The notes under the pieces: model-generated
Told to the model about the DNA's origin: nothing
The model's database searches: none
Seen by the model: only the letters and a program-made list of their open reading frames with translations
Shown here: positions 1 to 6,109 of the stretch, piece by piece
Layout: each line of letters begins with the position of its first letter
How positions within the stretch are numbered: position 1 is the stretch's first letter
Program-made: the position numbers and the translations under genes
Assembly (NCBI GenBank): GCA_009787485.1
Contig: WQWP01000054.1
Location: forward strand, 1-15,203
Direction of reading: 5' to 3'
From: Lentimicrobiaceae bacterium
GTDB taxonomy: Bacteria > Bacteroidota > Bacteroidia > Bacteroidales > WCHB1-69
Length of the DNA stretch: 15,203 nucleotides

Positions 1-594
1 CGCCACAAAAATACCTGCATCCGTAGTTCCTAACGGGTAGTGGATATTTTCCGTAAAGTTGCTTGAAGATGCCTGAATGCTATGGTAAGTATTGTCGCTT
101 TCATGTCTGAATTTTACCATATCTTTCCGATATTGAACACCTGATACGGTTAATGTATTACTCGAGTTGTTATTTGTTGAGCCATAATAACGTCCTGTCC
201 AATACAATCCGGCAAATACTACTTGTGAACAATCGGGATTTGCAGCGCCGTTTTCGGTAGAGAATTGCAACGTAGCGGAAGAGGAATTGAGCAAAGTTGG
301 ATAGCTTGCATTGTCAATGTTCACATACCGCATATTTACGTTATTATTATTGGCGTTGTCATTATAACTCACCAATGTTATGTTCGTATTTCCAATTATG
401 GTAAAATCGCCCCTGATATTGTAAATCGGTTGATTTCCTGCCGCGGGCGACGTTCGGGGTGTCATGGGAACAGGCAAACTTGCCTGAGCATTTACTGTGT
501 ATGGAAGCAAAATGATAAAACCCAGCATCAAAAAAGCGAAAAGCTTTTGGTTAATTTGCTGAATAGATTTGACAAAATTGTAAAAAACACTCAT
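1..594 (-). CDS. Secreted surface protein, N-terminal 198 residues (partial)
   Basis: Reading the minus strand from the ATG at 594 gives 198 codons without a stop to the window edge, so the gene is truncated here. The N-terminus is a Sec signal peptide: a short polar stretch, a hydrophobic core (FAFLMLGFIILLPY) and a likely cleavage site at VNAQA, near residue 38. The mature part is rich in Asn, Ser and Thr, with predicted beta-rich phrases such as GDFTIIGNTNITLVSYND and QVVFAGLYWTGRYYG. That composition is typical of large exported adhesin-like or Type IX-secreted proteins of Bacteroidota. Any C-terminal sorting domain would lie outside the window, so secretion route and function are inference. 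A plus-strand open frame at 265-609 is a shadow of this gene. Confidence is high that the frame is real and exported, and low on its exact role. Confidence 0.8.
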   Translation of the reverse strand, partial: MSVFYNFVKSIQQINQKLFAFLMLGFIILLPYTVNAQASLPVPMTPRTSPAAGNQPIYNIRGDFTIIGNTNITLVSYNDNANNNNVNMRYVNIDNASYPTLLNSSSATLQFSTENGAANPDCSQVVFAGLYWTGRYYGSTNNNSSNTLTVSGVQYRKDMVKFRHESDNTYHSIQASSSNFTENIHYPLGTTDAGIFVA

Positions 595-780
595 AATTAT
601 TGCTATTAATTATTAATACTAAAGTTAACTTATGGACAAACGATTACATGTTTTTCCATTTATTGAAGTGCGAAGTAACAAAAAAAATACAAATAGCGTA
701 TTTTTGTTTAAATTTTTACTAACATTCGGGTTATATTAACGAATTTGGATTGTTTACAAATGGTATTTATGATAGGCTAA
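595..780. other. A/T-rich intergenic region upstream of the secreted protein gene
   Basis: This stretch lies between the start of the minus-strand secreted protein and the MITE-like insertion. It is A/T-rich and carries no convincing open frame. It presumably holds the promoter of the minus-strand gene, but I find no exact TAnnTTTG element; the nearest candidates, around 680-705 read on the minus strand, are imperfect. Its last nine bases (772-780) are the left copy of the target duplication of the adjacent element. Confidence 0.5.
772..780. repeat. Target-site duplication, left copy
   Basis: ATAGGCTAA lies directly outside the left inverted repeat. The identical nine bases follow the right inverted repeat at 1015-1023, and the match ends exactly at nine bases on both sides. 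Confidence 0.85.
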
Positions 781-835
781 TAGTGGTGGTGCATTAATTT
801 TTAGCAAATCGTTAAAGAGAGATGATAGATGGTGC

Positions 836-851
836 AACGCCGCAAGGCGTT
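836..851. repeat. Hairpin inside the MITE-like element
   Basis: A perfect 6-bp stem AACGCC/GGCGTT encloses a GCAA (GNRA-type) loop. It is the first of three hairpins inside the element. Confidence 0.7.
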
Positions 852-858
852 CAATTGG

Positions 859-900
859 TAATAACCCCGAGCTGCGCCTTCGGCTTGCACGGGGTTATTA
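859..900. repeat. Large hairpin inside the MITE-like element
   Basis: The arms TAATAACCCCG (859-869) and CGGGGTTATTA (890-900) pair perfectly over 11 bp. The 20-base loop contains a further small stem, GCC-TTC-GGC. This is the strongest structure in the element and could fold as RNA or as a DNA cruciform. Confidence 0.75.
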
Positions 901-906
901 CTTGTT

Positions 907-923
907 AATCGCCTTCGGCGATT
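907..923. repeat. Hairpin inside the MITE-like element
   Basis: AATCGCC/GGCGATT form a perfect 7-bp stem around a TTC loop. The CCTTCGG core also occurs in the preceding hairpin, suggesting related modules. Confidence 0.7.
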
Positions 924-1014
924 TGCTTTCAAATCAATTTCTCAAAGAACGCTTGTATATATTTGTATTATAATTAATTATATGAATATTTTAAAAATTA
1001 ACGCACCACTACTA

Positions 1015-1023
1015 ATAGGCTAA
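1015..1023. repeat. Target-site duplication, right copy
   Basis: ATAGGCTAA lies directly outside the right inverted repeat and is identical to 772-780. Confidence 0.85.
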
Positions 1024-1044
1024 AACAATTTAGGATCTACTTTG

Positions 1045-1075
1045 ATGCGGAGAATACGCCATGTATTCTTCGCAT
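1045..1075. promoter_or_regulatory. Distal palindrome upstream of fic (candidate operator)
   Basis: ATGCGGAGAATA (1045-1056) and TATTCTTCGCAT (1064-1075) form an inverted repeat with one mismatch and a 7-base spacer. It has the same arm sequence and spacer length as the proximal palindrome 33 bp downstream, so the two are tandem copies of one site. Confidence 0.65.
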
Positions 1076-1111
1076 TTTTGCGGAGAATAAACGGTGTATT
1101 CTCCGCAAAAA
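1075..1111. promoter_or_regulatory. Proximal palindrome upstream of fic (candidate operator)
   Basis: The arms TTTTTGCGGAGAATA (1075-1089) and TATTCTCCGCAAAAA (1097-1111) are perfectly complementary over 15 bp with a 7-base spacer. The site ends 3 bp before the -7 element and covers the place where a -33 element would be, as expected for a repressor or autoregulatory site. A structured-RNA or terminator role is less likely because it precedes the promoter. The binding protein is unknown; the winged-helix C-terminus of the Fic protein is one candidate. Confidence 0.65.
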
Positions 1112-1114
1112 TTA

Positions 1115-1122
1115 TATTTTTG
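1115..1122 (+). promoter_or_regulatory. Promoter -7 element for fic
   Basis: TATTTTTG matches the Bacteroidota -7 consensus TAnnTTTG exactly and is followed by C. It lies 16 bases before the ATG at 1139, implying a very short leader. No clear -33 TTTG is visible, since that place is occupied by the palindrome. Its position also argues against the earlier ATG at 1094 as the fic start. Confidence 0.65.
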
Positions 1123-1138
1123 CAGAAAATTTATAGAT

Positions 1139-2248
1139 ATGGCAAAATACATTTATCAGCACGAAAATTGGACTAATTTTACTTGGAATGAACAAGAAAT
1201 CAGCGAATTATACGGAGAAGTAAAATATTTGCAAGGAAAGTTGAGTGGCATAATGAGTACCATTGGTTTTTCACAAAAAGAAGAAACTTTGCTCAATACT
1301 TTTACTGCCGACATTTTGAAATCGTCGGAAATAGAAGGCGTATTATTAAATTTTGATCAGGTTCGCTCCTCTATTGCTCGCCGTTTAGGAATTGAAGTAG
1401 CGGGACTTGTTCTTTCGGCGAGAAATATTGACGGCATTGTTGAAATGATGCTTGATGCTACACAAAGATATGAGTTGCCACTTACCGAAGAACGTATGTT
1501 TGGGTGGCACTCTACGCTTTTTCCAACAGGTTATAGTAGTGGCTACAAAATTGATGTTGCTCGTTATCGCAGTGGAGAAATGCAAGTAGTTTCAGGAGCA
1601 ATGGGAAAAGAAAAGGTACATTACGAAGCCATTAAACCTGATTTTGTAAAATCTGAAATGGACAAGTTTTTACACTGGTTTAATACAGATTTCAGCACCG
1701 ATGCTATTATTAAAGCAGCGATTGCTCATTTTTGGTTTATTATAATCCACCCATTCGACGATGGCAATGGGCGTATCACAAGAACAATCAGCGACATGCA
1801 GTTGGCACGAGCCGAAAAAAGCACACAACGATTTTACAGTCTGTCGAGTCAAATACTTGTAGAAAAAAAACAATATTACGAAGTATTACAAAAAGTTCAA
1901 CACAGCGATGGTGATATTACGGAGTGGTTACAGTTTTTCTTGATTTGTATGAAAAATGCTTTGCTTGCTTCAGAAAATACAACAGTACGAATTTTAGAAA
2001 AAGCAACATTTTGGGCAATTCACGAAAATACACCAATTAATGAAAGGCAGCGGCTTATAATCAACAAACTTTTTGACGATTTTCGGGGCAAACTCCAATC
2101 ATCAAAATGGGCAAAAATCTGTAAGTGTTCGCAAGATACGGCAATTCGCGACATTAAAGATTTGATTGAGAAAGGCATTTTACAGCAAGAGCAACAAGGC
2201 GGGCGGAGTACAAATTATGAATTACACCCGCGAAATATCCGTTTTTAA
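1139..2248 (+). CDS. Fic family protein with N-terminal DUF4172 and C-terminal winged helix
   Basis: A 369-residue protein. Fic enzymes usually transfer AMP from ATP to hydroxyl side chains of target proteins. The catalytic motif HPFDDGNGRITR is at residues 204-215, with His204 the catalytic base and Asp/Asn/Arg in place for nucleotide binding. An N-terminal inhibitory motif SSEIEG is at residues 62-67, with Glu66 the expected inhibitory glutamate, so this is a class II, self-inhibited Fic. The N-terminus (YIYQHENWTNFTWNEQEI) is DUF4172-like. The C-terminal third (about 300-360) looks like a winged helix-turn-helix. The ATG at 1139 is chosen because the promoter element at 1115-1122 lies inside the longer frame starting at 1094. 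The target is unknown. The gene overlaps the sensor kinase gene by 27 bp at its 3' end. Confidence 0.93.
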   Translation: MAKYIYQHENWTNFTWNEQEISELYGEVKYLQGKLSGIMSTIGFSQKEETLLNTFTADILKSSEIEGVLLNFDQVRSSIARRLGIEVAGLVLSARNIDGIVEMMLDATQRYELPLTEERMFGWHSTLFPTGYSSGYKIDVARYRSGEMQVVSGAMGKEKVHYEAIKPDFVKSEMDKFLHWFNTDFSTDAIIKAAIAHFWFIIIHPFDDGNGRITRTISDMQLARAEKSTQRFYSLSSQILVEKKQYYEVLQKVQHSDGDITEWLQFFLICMKNALLASENTTVRILEKATFWAIHENTPINERQRLIINKLFDDFRGKLQSSKWAKICKCSQDTAIRDIKDLIEKGILQQEQQGGRSTNYELHPRNIRF

Positions 2249-3109
2249 ACTAAACAAAAATTCTAACCCGCCGCCCTCTCTGTTTTTTGCACAAATGAAG
2301 CCTTTGTGAAAGGTGATGGCGTTTTTCACAATAGACAACCCTAAGCCGGAGCCGCCCGAATCGCGGGTGCGCCCCTCATTGATCCGGTAAAAACGCTCGA
2401 AAAGACGGTCTAAATGCGTTTCATCTAAAATGCCCACGCCATTATCGGAAAAAGAAAAATAACAGTATTGTTTATCCTGATTGCCCGTAATCTCTATTTT
2501 GATGTGCTCGCCCGCATAACGAAGGGCATTGTCGGCAAGATTGCGAAATATGGAATACAACAAGTTCTGATTGCCTTGAATAACTAAATTTTCAGGAATA
2601 TCCCATTCCATTTCAACTCCTTTTTCTTGTAAAACAAGTTGCAGGTCTGCTTTTAATTCTATGAGTAACTGATTGATACAAACCGAAGTTATTTGAAACT
2701 TACTGGGAGCATCTTCTATTTTGGTAATCAATCCCATATCACGAATTAATTCCGATAATACAATGGTTTGATTGTAAGCTTGATTGATGAAATAATGTTC
2801 TTTTTCGGGGTCAAGCTGGGTCTCTAAAACGGTTTCTAAATAACCGCGAATGCTGGTAACGGGCGTGCGCAACTCATGCGCAATATTTCCGGTAATTTCC
2901 TGGCGGTATTTATGATCTCTGAACTGCCGCACCGATTTTTCAAAACTTTCAATTACCAAATGAATCAGCAGCAACATGACCAAAAACAAAGCGATCGTGA
3001 AATATAGCGTGAGCTGATTCGCTACCAATATTCCTGTTATAAACAGCGCGAAAATGAGAAAGATATAAAAAAACAGTTTGTGTTTAGTGCTTAATTTCAT
3101 CCGTATCAA
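2222..3109 (-). CDS. Sensor histidine kinase of a two-component system (PhoR-like)
   Basis: A 295-residue membrane kinase that would autophosphorylate and pass phosphate to the adjacent response regulator. Two transmembrane segments (about 11-30 and 35-53) are joined by only a few residues, so there is no real periplasmic sensor domain. The HisKA H-box NIAHELRTPVTS gives phospho-acceptor His78. The HATPase part has the N-box FRNLADNAL (188-196), the G1 box SDNGVGI (221-227) and the G2 box GGSGLGLSIV (252-261). All motifs needed for activity are present. The gene follows the regulator gene with a 26-bp overlap, so the two are translationally coupled. Its last 27 bp overlap the 3' end of fic on the other strand. 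The signal is unknown; with no extracytoplasmic domain, membrane or intracellular sensing is likely. A second in-frame ATG at 3100 is an alternative start. Confidence 0.93.
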   Translation of the reverse strand: MIRMKLSTKHKLFFYIFLIFALFITGILVANQLTLYFTIALFLVMLLLIHLVIESFEKSVRQFRDHKYRQEITGNIAHELRTPVTSIRGYLETVLETQLDPEKEHYFINQAYNQTIVLSELIRDMGLITKIEDAPSKFQITSVCINQLLIELKADLQLVLQEKGVEMEWDIPENLVIQGNQNLLYSIFRNLADNALRYAGEHIKIEITGNQDKQYCYFSFSDNGVGILDETHLDRLFERFYRINEGRTRDSGGSGLGLSIVKNAITFHKGFICAKNREGGGLEFLFSLKTDISRV

Positions 3110-3788
3110 ATTTATAGCCGTATCCTGAGCGATTTACAATCACCGCAGCGTATTCGCCCATTTTCTTACGTAAACGGGTAATGTGCACATCTACAGTTCT
3201 TTCTGTAATAAACGGGGTTTCATGCCAAACCACATCAATAATATCATCGCGGGATAAAATTTTATCCGGATTTTTGGCAAGGAACGTCAACAACTCAAAT
3301 TCGGTTTTGGTAAGAATTACGCGATTGCCGTCAATCAAAAGCTCTTTCGCTTCAAGATCTATAACAATGTTTTTAAAGGTAATTTTTTGTGTGCTGCCGG
3401 CGGTTTCTGTATTTTTATCGTTAGGTTTCGCTCTTTTTACGATAGCTCTTACGCGGGCAATCACTTCTTTAACGGAGAACGGCTTTGAAATATAATCATC
3501 TCCACCCACCGAAAAACCGGTAAGCATATCGTTTTCCGTATCTTTTGCCGTAAGAAAAATAATAGGTATCGGATTGTGTTCCTTGCGCAATTTTTCTGCC
3601 ATTTTATAACCCGACATGCCGCCCATCATCACATCGAGCAAAATTAAAGCGTGTTTAGAAGATAGCTTTTTCAACGCTTCTTCCGCAGAGTAAGCACATT
3701 CTACATGATAGCCTTCGTTGGTTAAATTAAATTCAAGAATTTCGCAAATATTGCGGTCATCATCTACAATAAGAATTTTATCTGACAT
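3084..3788 (-). CDS. Response regulator, OmpR/PhoB type
   Basis: A 234-residue DNA-binding regulator. The receiver domain (1-120) has the acidic pair Asp9/Asp10, the phospho-acceptor Asp52 in ILLDVMMGG, Thr80 and Lys102 (ISKPF). The C-terminal winged helix (about 135-232) contains the family phrases KTEFELLTFLAKNPDKILSR and ERTVDVHITRLRKKMG. The ATG at 3788 (MSDKILIVDD) is preferred because a promoter -7 element at 3807-3814 precedes it; an extended frame starting at 3809 would begin within that element. It forms an operon with the downstream kinase (26-bp overlap). Target genes cannot be read from the window. Confidence 0.94.
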   Translation of the reverse strand: MSDKILIVDDDRNICEILEFNLTNEGYHVECAYSAEEALKKLSSKHALILLDVMMGGMSGYKMAEKLRKEHNPIPIIFLTAKDTENDMLTGFSVGGDDYISKPFSVKEVIARVRAIVKRAKPNDKNTETAGSTQKITFKNIVIDLEAKELLIDGNRVILTKTEFELLTFLAKNPDKILSRDDIIDVVWHETPFITERTVDVHITRLRKKMGEYAAVIVNRSGYGYKFDTDEIKH

Positions 3789-3806
3789 AGTTTGTATTTT
3801 TGGCGG

Positions 3807-3814
3807 CAAAAGTA
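3807..3814 (-). promoter_or_regulatory. Promoter -7 element for the two-component operon
   Basis: Read on the minus strand, TACTTTTG matches TAnnTTTG exactly. It lies 18 bases upstream of the regulator ATG at 3788. No obvious -33 element is seen. Confidence 0.6.
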
Positions 3815-3885
3815 TGTAAAAATTATGTCGAGGAGATTAAAAAAAGGTTACGAAAAAAATACGGTTTTATTGCGAGCAACGGGTT

Positions 3886-3942
3886 CCTTCTTCAAACAAA
3901 TCAATATGTTAATTGATTGGAGTGAGATTGAGAAAGAAATAA
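3886..3942. repeat. 57-bp direct repeat, left copy
   Basis: Identical to 5986-6042, beginning CCTTCTTCAAACAAATCAAT and ending GAGAAAGAAATAA. The match starts and stops sharply on both sides and the offset is exactly 2,100 bp. It lies within the transposase remnant in the same reading frame in both copies. Confidence 0.97.
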
Positions 3943-4121
3943 AGAAAGTTTATAAGCGTGGACACAGCGTGGATGGTCGTCCGGCGTACAGTGGTTTGTT
4001 GCTTTTCAAGATGCTTCTTTTGGGTATCTGGTACGGTTTGAGCGATGAAAAAGTAGAAGAATCGGTTAATGACAGTTTGTCTATGATGCGTTTTTGCGAT
4101 TTGGAAAAAGACAATGTGGTG
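3886..4121 (+). pseudogene. IS5-type transposase remnant, internal fragment
   Basis: The frame reads FFKQINMLIDWSEIEKEI, then a DUF772-like N-terminal domain (GRPAYSGLLLFKMLLLGIWY, then LSDEKVEESVNDSLSMMRFC), characteristic of IS5-group transposases. Homology stops near 4121, just after DLEKDNVV, where such proteins continue toward their catalytic domain. No DDE catalytic residues are present. The true N-terminus is also absent: sequence before 3886 does not match the other copy at 5940-6042. The enclosing open frame (3792-4244) is therefore a chimera of remnant and unrelated flanks, not a gene. The first 57 bp are identical to 5986-6042. Confidence 0.8.
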
Positions 4122-4182
4122 CAAGAAAGGTCAGGAAAAAACGTGACGCAAATGTGTGTAGGCAGCGGGTCGGCGCGTTACT

Positions 4183-5184
4183 TTACCAATCAATCCGATT
4201 TATCCGTTCATTCAACTGCTTTATTTTGTCTATCAATTTGTTGAATGGCAATGATTTACCGTAAATCATTGTTCCTTGCATTGCTTCGTAATCGGTTTTC
4301 CAAAGGTCAATGATAGAGTTGGGCGGTATAATGTTTATTGTTTTGGGTGCAAGTGTCGAATAATCAAACCCATTCAAACCGATAAAGATACGGCGGTGTT
4401 CCACTACAGAATGATACAACTTTTTCTCTTTCAATGCTTCTTCTGCAATAATAGTATCCATTATTCTTTCCAAATCGTATAAATGGCGACTCATTCTTTC
4501 AGTACGTATAAATTTCTGAGGTTTAGCAAACTCCTCATGTAAAAGACAGATTTTTTCAATGAAAGTACGTTGCGGAACAACTGCACTTACATCAAACGGA
4601 GTATTTACAAACGGCATATTTGCAAAATCCTCATCAACAATTGATTGTAGTTTTACTGTTTGCAAGGGCTCGCTCATTGAGCGTCCGCTGACTTCAATTT
4701 TCACAACGGGTTTGATATAATCGTTGCTGTCGAACAGCGATTGGTAAACTACTTCAATAGTTTCAGGGTCGGTGGTAGTTATTGGCGTGATATTGACATT
4801 GACCGAAAAATGATTGGAATTTATGCCGCTGTTTTCCAATTGTTTTTTTACATCAAATTGCAACTTTTCCCTGACAAACTTACAAGCTGCGCGGCGCAAT
4901 TTATTTCTAATGCTTGTATTTGTGCCTGTAAGATCAGGTTTCTCACGAGACACGGCAATGTCTATGTCTTCAGAAAAACGTTCAATTAAATTGTAGCATT
5001 TACTGAGCGAAGTTCCACCTTTGAATGATAGATGTTTGGCGTAAGGCAATGTGAACAATGCTTGTAAAACGGCTGTAACCCAAACATCTTTTTCTATTGC
5101 TTCGGCAGGAAGTTTTTTATGTATAACTGTTTGATTGATAATTTCAATTCTGTCTCTCTCTGAAAGTTTGAAAAATTTATTCAT
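4183..5184 (-). CDS. AbiEii/AbiGii family nucleotidyltransferase toxin
   Basis: A 333-residue protein of the AbiEii toxin family (type IV toxin-antitoxin, abortive infection against phage). The nucleotidyltransferase signature is intact: GGTSLSK at 56-62, then FSEDIDIAV, with the metal-binding acidic residues Asp73 and Asp75. Further family-like blocks are VVKIEVSGRS (160-168), TFIEKICLLHEE (207-218) and RMSRHLYDLERI (230-241). Family members are thought to act through nucleotide transfer; the target here is unknown. Its ATG overlaps the stop of the upstream antitoxin-like gene by 8 bp (ATGAATAA), a tight translational coupling usual for such pairs. The pair lies between two transposase fragments, which suggests acquisition by transfer. 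The frame is full length and appears functional. Confidence 0.92.
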   Translation of the reverse strand: MNKFFKLSERDRIEIINQTVIHKKLPAEAIEKDVWVTAVLQALFTLPYAKHLSFKGGTSLSKCYNLIERFSEDIDIAVSREKPDLTGTNTSIRNKLRRAACKFVREKLQFDVKKQLENSGINSNHFSVNVNITPITTTDPETIEVVYQSLFDSNDYIKPVVKIEVSGRSMSEPLQTVKLQSIVDEDFANMPFVNTPFDVSAVVPQRTFIEKICLLHEEFAKPQKFIRTERMSRHLYDLERIMDTIIAEEALKEKKLYHSVVEHRRIFIGLNGFDYSTLAPKTINIIPPNSIIDLWKTDYEAMQGTMIYGKSLPFNKLIDKIKQLNERINRIDW

Positions 5185-5788
5185 CGGTTTTGTTTTTTAG
5201 AGAGTTCAACAATATTTCAGCAATCCAATTTGGTGCGAGTTTTGAGTCGGATATGATTACTTCTTTACTTTCGTGCTGCAAAAGTTTATTTATGCGTTGT
5301 AATTCGTCAGAGCGCACATTGTCTTTCCCCATTTCTTTTAATGCAAAAACTACTAAAATCGTTATTTTGCCTTTGAATGAAAGGTTTTTGGCAATAGTTT
5401 TTTGAAATTTCACATTAACACCTGCAATTTTCAGTTCGCGAGCAGCTCCGTCTGTAAGAAAAACAAAACGCATTGGTACTTGAGTAGAAAGTCCAATTTT
5501 ATTAAGTGCATACAAACCTGTTGGAACTATGCGTGATTTTTCGCGTTTTGCAATTTGTTTTACAACATCTTCCACAGACGGATAAACAATTCCTATCAGT
5601 TTACTAATTTTTGGATATAGATAGGTACCCGCAGCCAGCCGAACAATCATACCGTCTTTACATAGCCGAGATAATGACTGCCGAATGGCAAACTCTGTTC
5701 CCAAAAGAGAAAAATCTTTTGTGAAAATTATTTTTCCACGTCCTTTTTTCTTTATAGAAGTTTCTATTTGATTGTTAATTGATTGCAT
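5177..5788 (-). CDS. AbiEi-like antitoxin (DUF6088 family)
   Basis: A 203-residue protein with a predicted N-terminal winged helix (about 20-60: FAIRQSLSRLCKDGMIVRLA, then a GTYLYPK turn). The conserved middle has IVPTGLYALNKIGLSTQVPM (about 105-124) and a LTDGAARELKI block, as in DUF6088/AbiEi-type proteins. In characterised AbiE systems AbiEi neutralises AbiEii without forming a stable complex and represses its own operon by binding inverted repeats. Position as first gene, the 8-bp overlap with the nucleotidyltransferase gene, and an A/T palindrome at 5859-5877 all fit that scheme. The family call is from recognised motifs; the antitoxin role here is inference from pairing. Confidence 0.85.
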   Translation of the reverse strand: MQSINNQIETSIKKKGRGKIIFTKDFSLLGTEFAIRQSLSRLCKDGMIVRLAAGTYLYPKISKLIGIVYPSVEDVVKQIAKREKSRIVPTGLYALNKIGLSTQVPMRFVFLTDGAARELKIAGVNVKFQKTIAKNLSFKGKITILVVFALKEMGKDNVRSDELQRINKLLQHESKEVIISDSKLAPNWIAEILLNSLKNKTDE

Positions 5789-5858
5789 AAATAATTTACT
5801 GTTAATTTTGTTATGTTTTTAGCCAAAATTCGTGACAAATTTTACACTGCAAATGTCG

Positions 5859-5877
5859 TATTATTTTTTAAATAATA
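5859..5877. promoter_or_regulatory. Perfect palindrome upstream of the AbiE pair (candidate operator)
   Basis: TATTATTT and AAATAATA are perfectly complementary over 8 bp with a 3-base T spacer, lying 71-89 bases before the antitoxin ATG on the minus strand. AbiEi proteins bind inverted repeats upstream of their operon, so an operator is possible. The region is A/T-rich, so chance is also a real alternative. Confidence 0.35.
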
Positions 5878-5939
5878 GCAGGCTTTAAATAAAGTAAAGT
5901 CCACGCTTCACGTGAACGTTTTACCCAAAGAAATATCAA

Positions 5940-6042
5940 ATGAGTTTTGCCGGCAACTACGTGGAAAGACGTATTCGCAAGAATACCTTCTTCAAACAAA
6001 TCAATATGTTAATTGATTGGAGTGAGATTGAGAAAGAAATAA
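5940..6042 (+). pseudogene. IS5-type transposase remnant, N-terminal fragment
   Basis: ATG at 5940 gives MSFAGNYVERRIRKNTFFKQ and continues into the same residues as the fragment at 3886, then diverges after 6042. It has about 34 transposase codons and no catalytic part. The following open frame to 6167 reads low-complexity Lys-rich sequence from the flank and is not a gene. Joined at the 57-bp repeat, this N-terminus and the internal fragment at 3943-4121 make one continuous frame of about 94 residues. Confidence 0.8.
5986..6042. repeat. 57-bp direct repeat, right copy
   Basis: Identical to 3886-3942. Position 5985 and position 6043 both differ from the bases flanking the left copy, so the repeat is sharply bounded. 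Confidence 0.97.
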
Positions 6043-6070
6043 CCCCAAAAATCACAAGTAAACAAACAAA

Positions 6071-6100
6071 ATTAAAAAAAAATAAGAAAAGACTTATTTT
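6071..6100 (-). terminator. A/T-rich terminator-like hairpin downstream of the sugar transferase
   Basis: Read on the minus strand, AAAATAAG (6100-6093) and CTTATTTT (6086-6079) form an 8-bp stem with a 6-base loop, followed directly by a run of T. It lies 10 bp after the sugar transferase stop. The stem is weak because it is A/T-rich, so confidence is moderate. Confidence 0.5.
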
Positions 6101-6109
6101 GCAAAGGTC

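Larger units (their letters stand above)
781..1014. mobile_element. MITE-like non-autonomous element, 234 bp, with 9-bp target duplication
   Basis: The element starts TAGTGGTGGTGC and ends GCACCACTACTA. The terminal inverted repeats run 781-803 and 992-1014 and match at 21 of 23 positions. They are flanked by a perfect 9-bp direct repeat ATAGGCTAA at 772-780 and 1015-1023, as expected for a target-site duplication. The interior has no gene and contains three GC-rich hairpins: 836-851, 859-900 and 907-923. It lacks a transposase, so it would have to be moved in trans by an enzyme recognising the same ends. The transposase family is not identifiable from here. Boundaries are read directly from the sequence; mobility is inferred. 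Confidence 0.85.

Noticed and set aside
265..609. 114-residue plus-strand open frame
   Set aside because: It lies antisense to a signal-peptide-bearing frame (594 to 1, minus). Its protein is Cys- and Ile-rich without any family pattern.
1094..1138. Longer N-terminus for the Fic protein starting at 1094
   Set aside because: It would place the start inside the palindrome and include the promoter -7 element in the coding region. The family N-terminus begins at the later ATG.
3886..3942. 57-bp repeats as a target-site duplication
   Set aside because: They are far longer than IS target duplications and consist of transposase coding sequence.
3792..4244. 150-residue open frame as an intact gene
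   Set aside because: Only 3886 to about 4121 is transposase-like. The rest is read-through of flanking DNA, including the tail of the AbiEii gene on the other strand.
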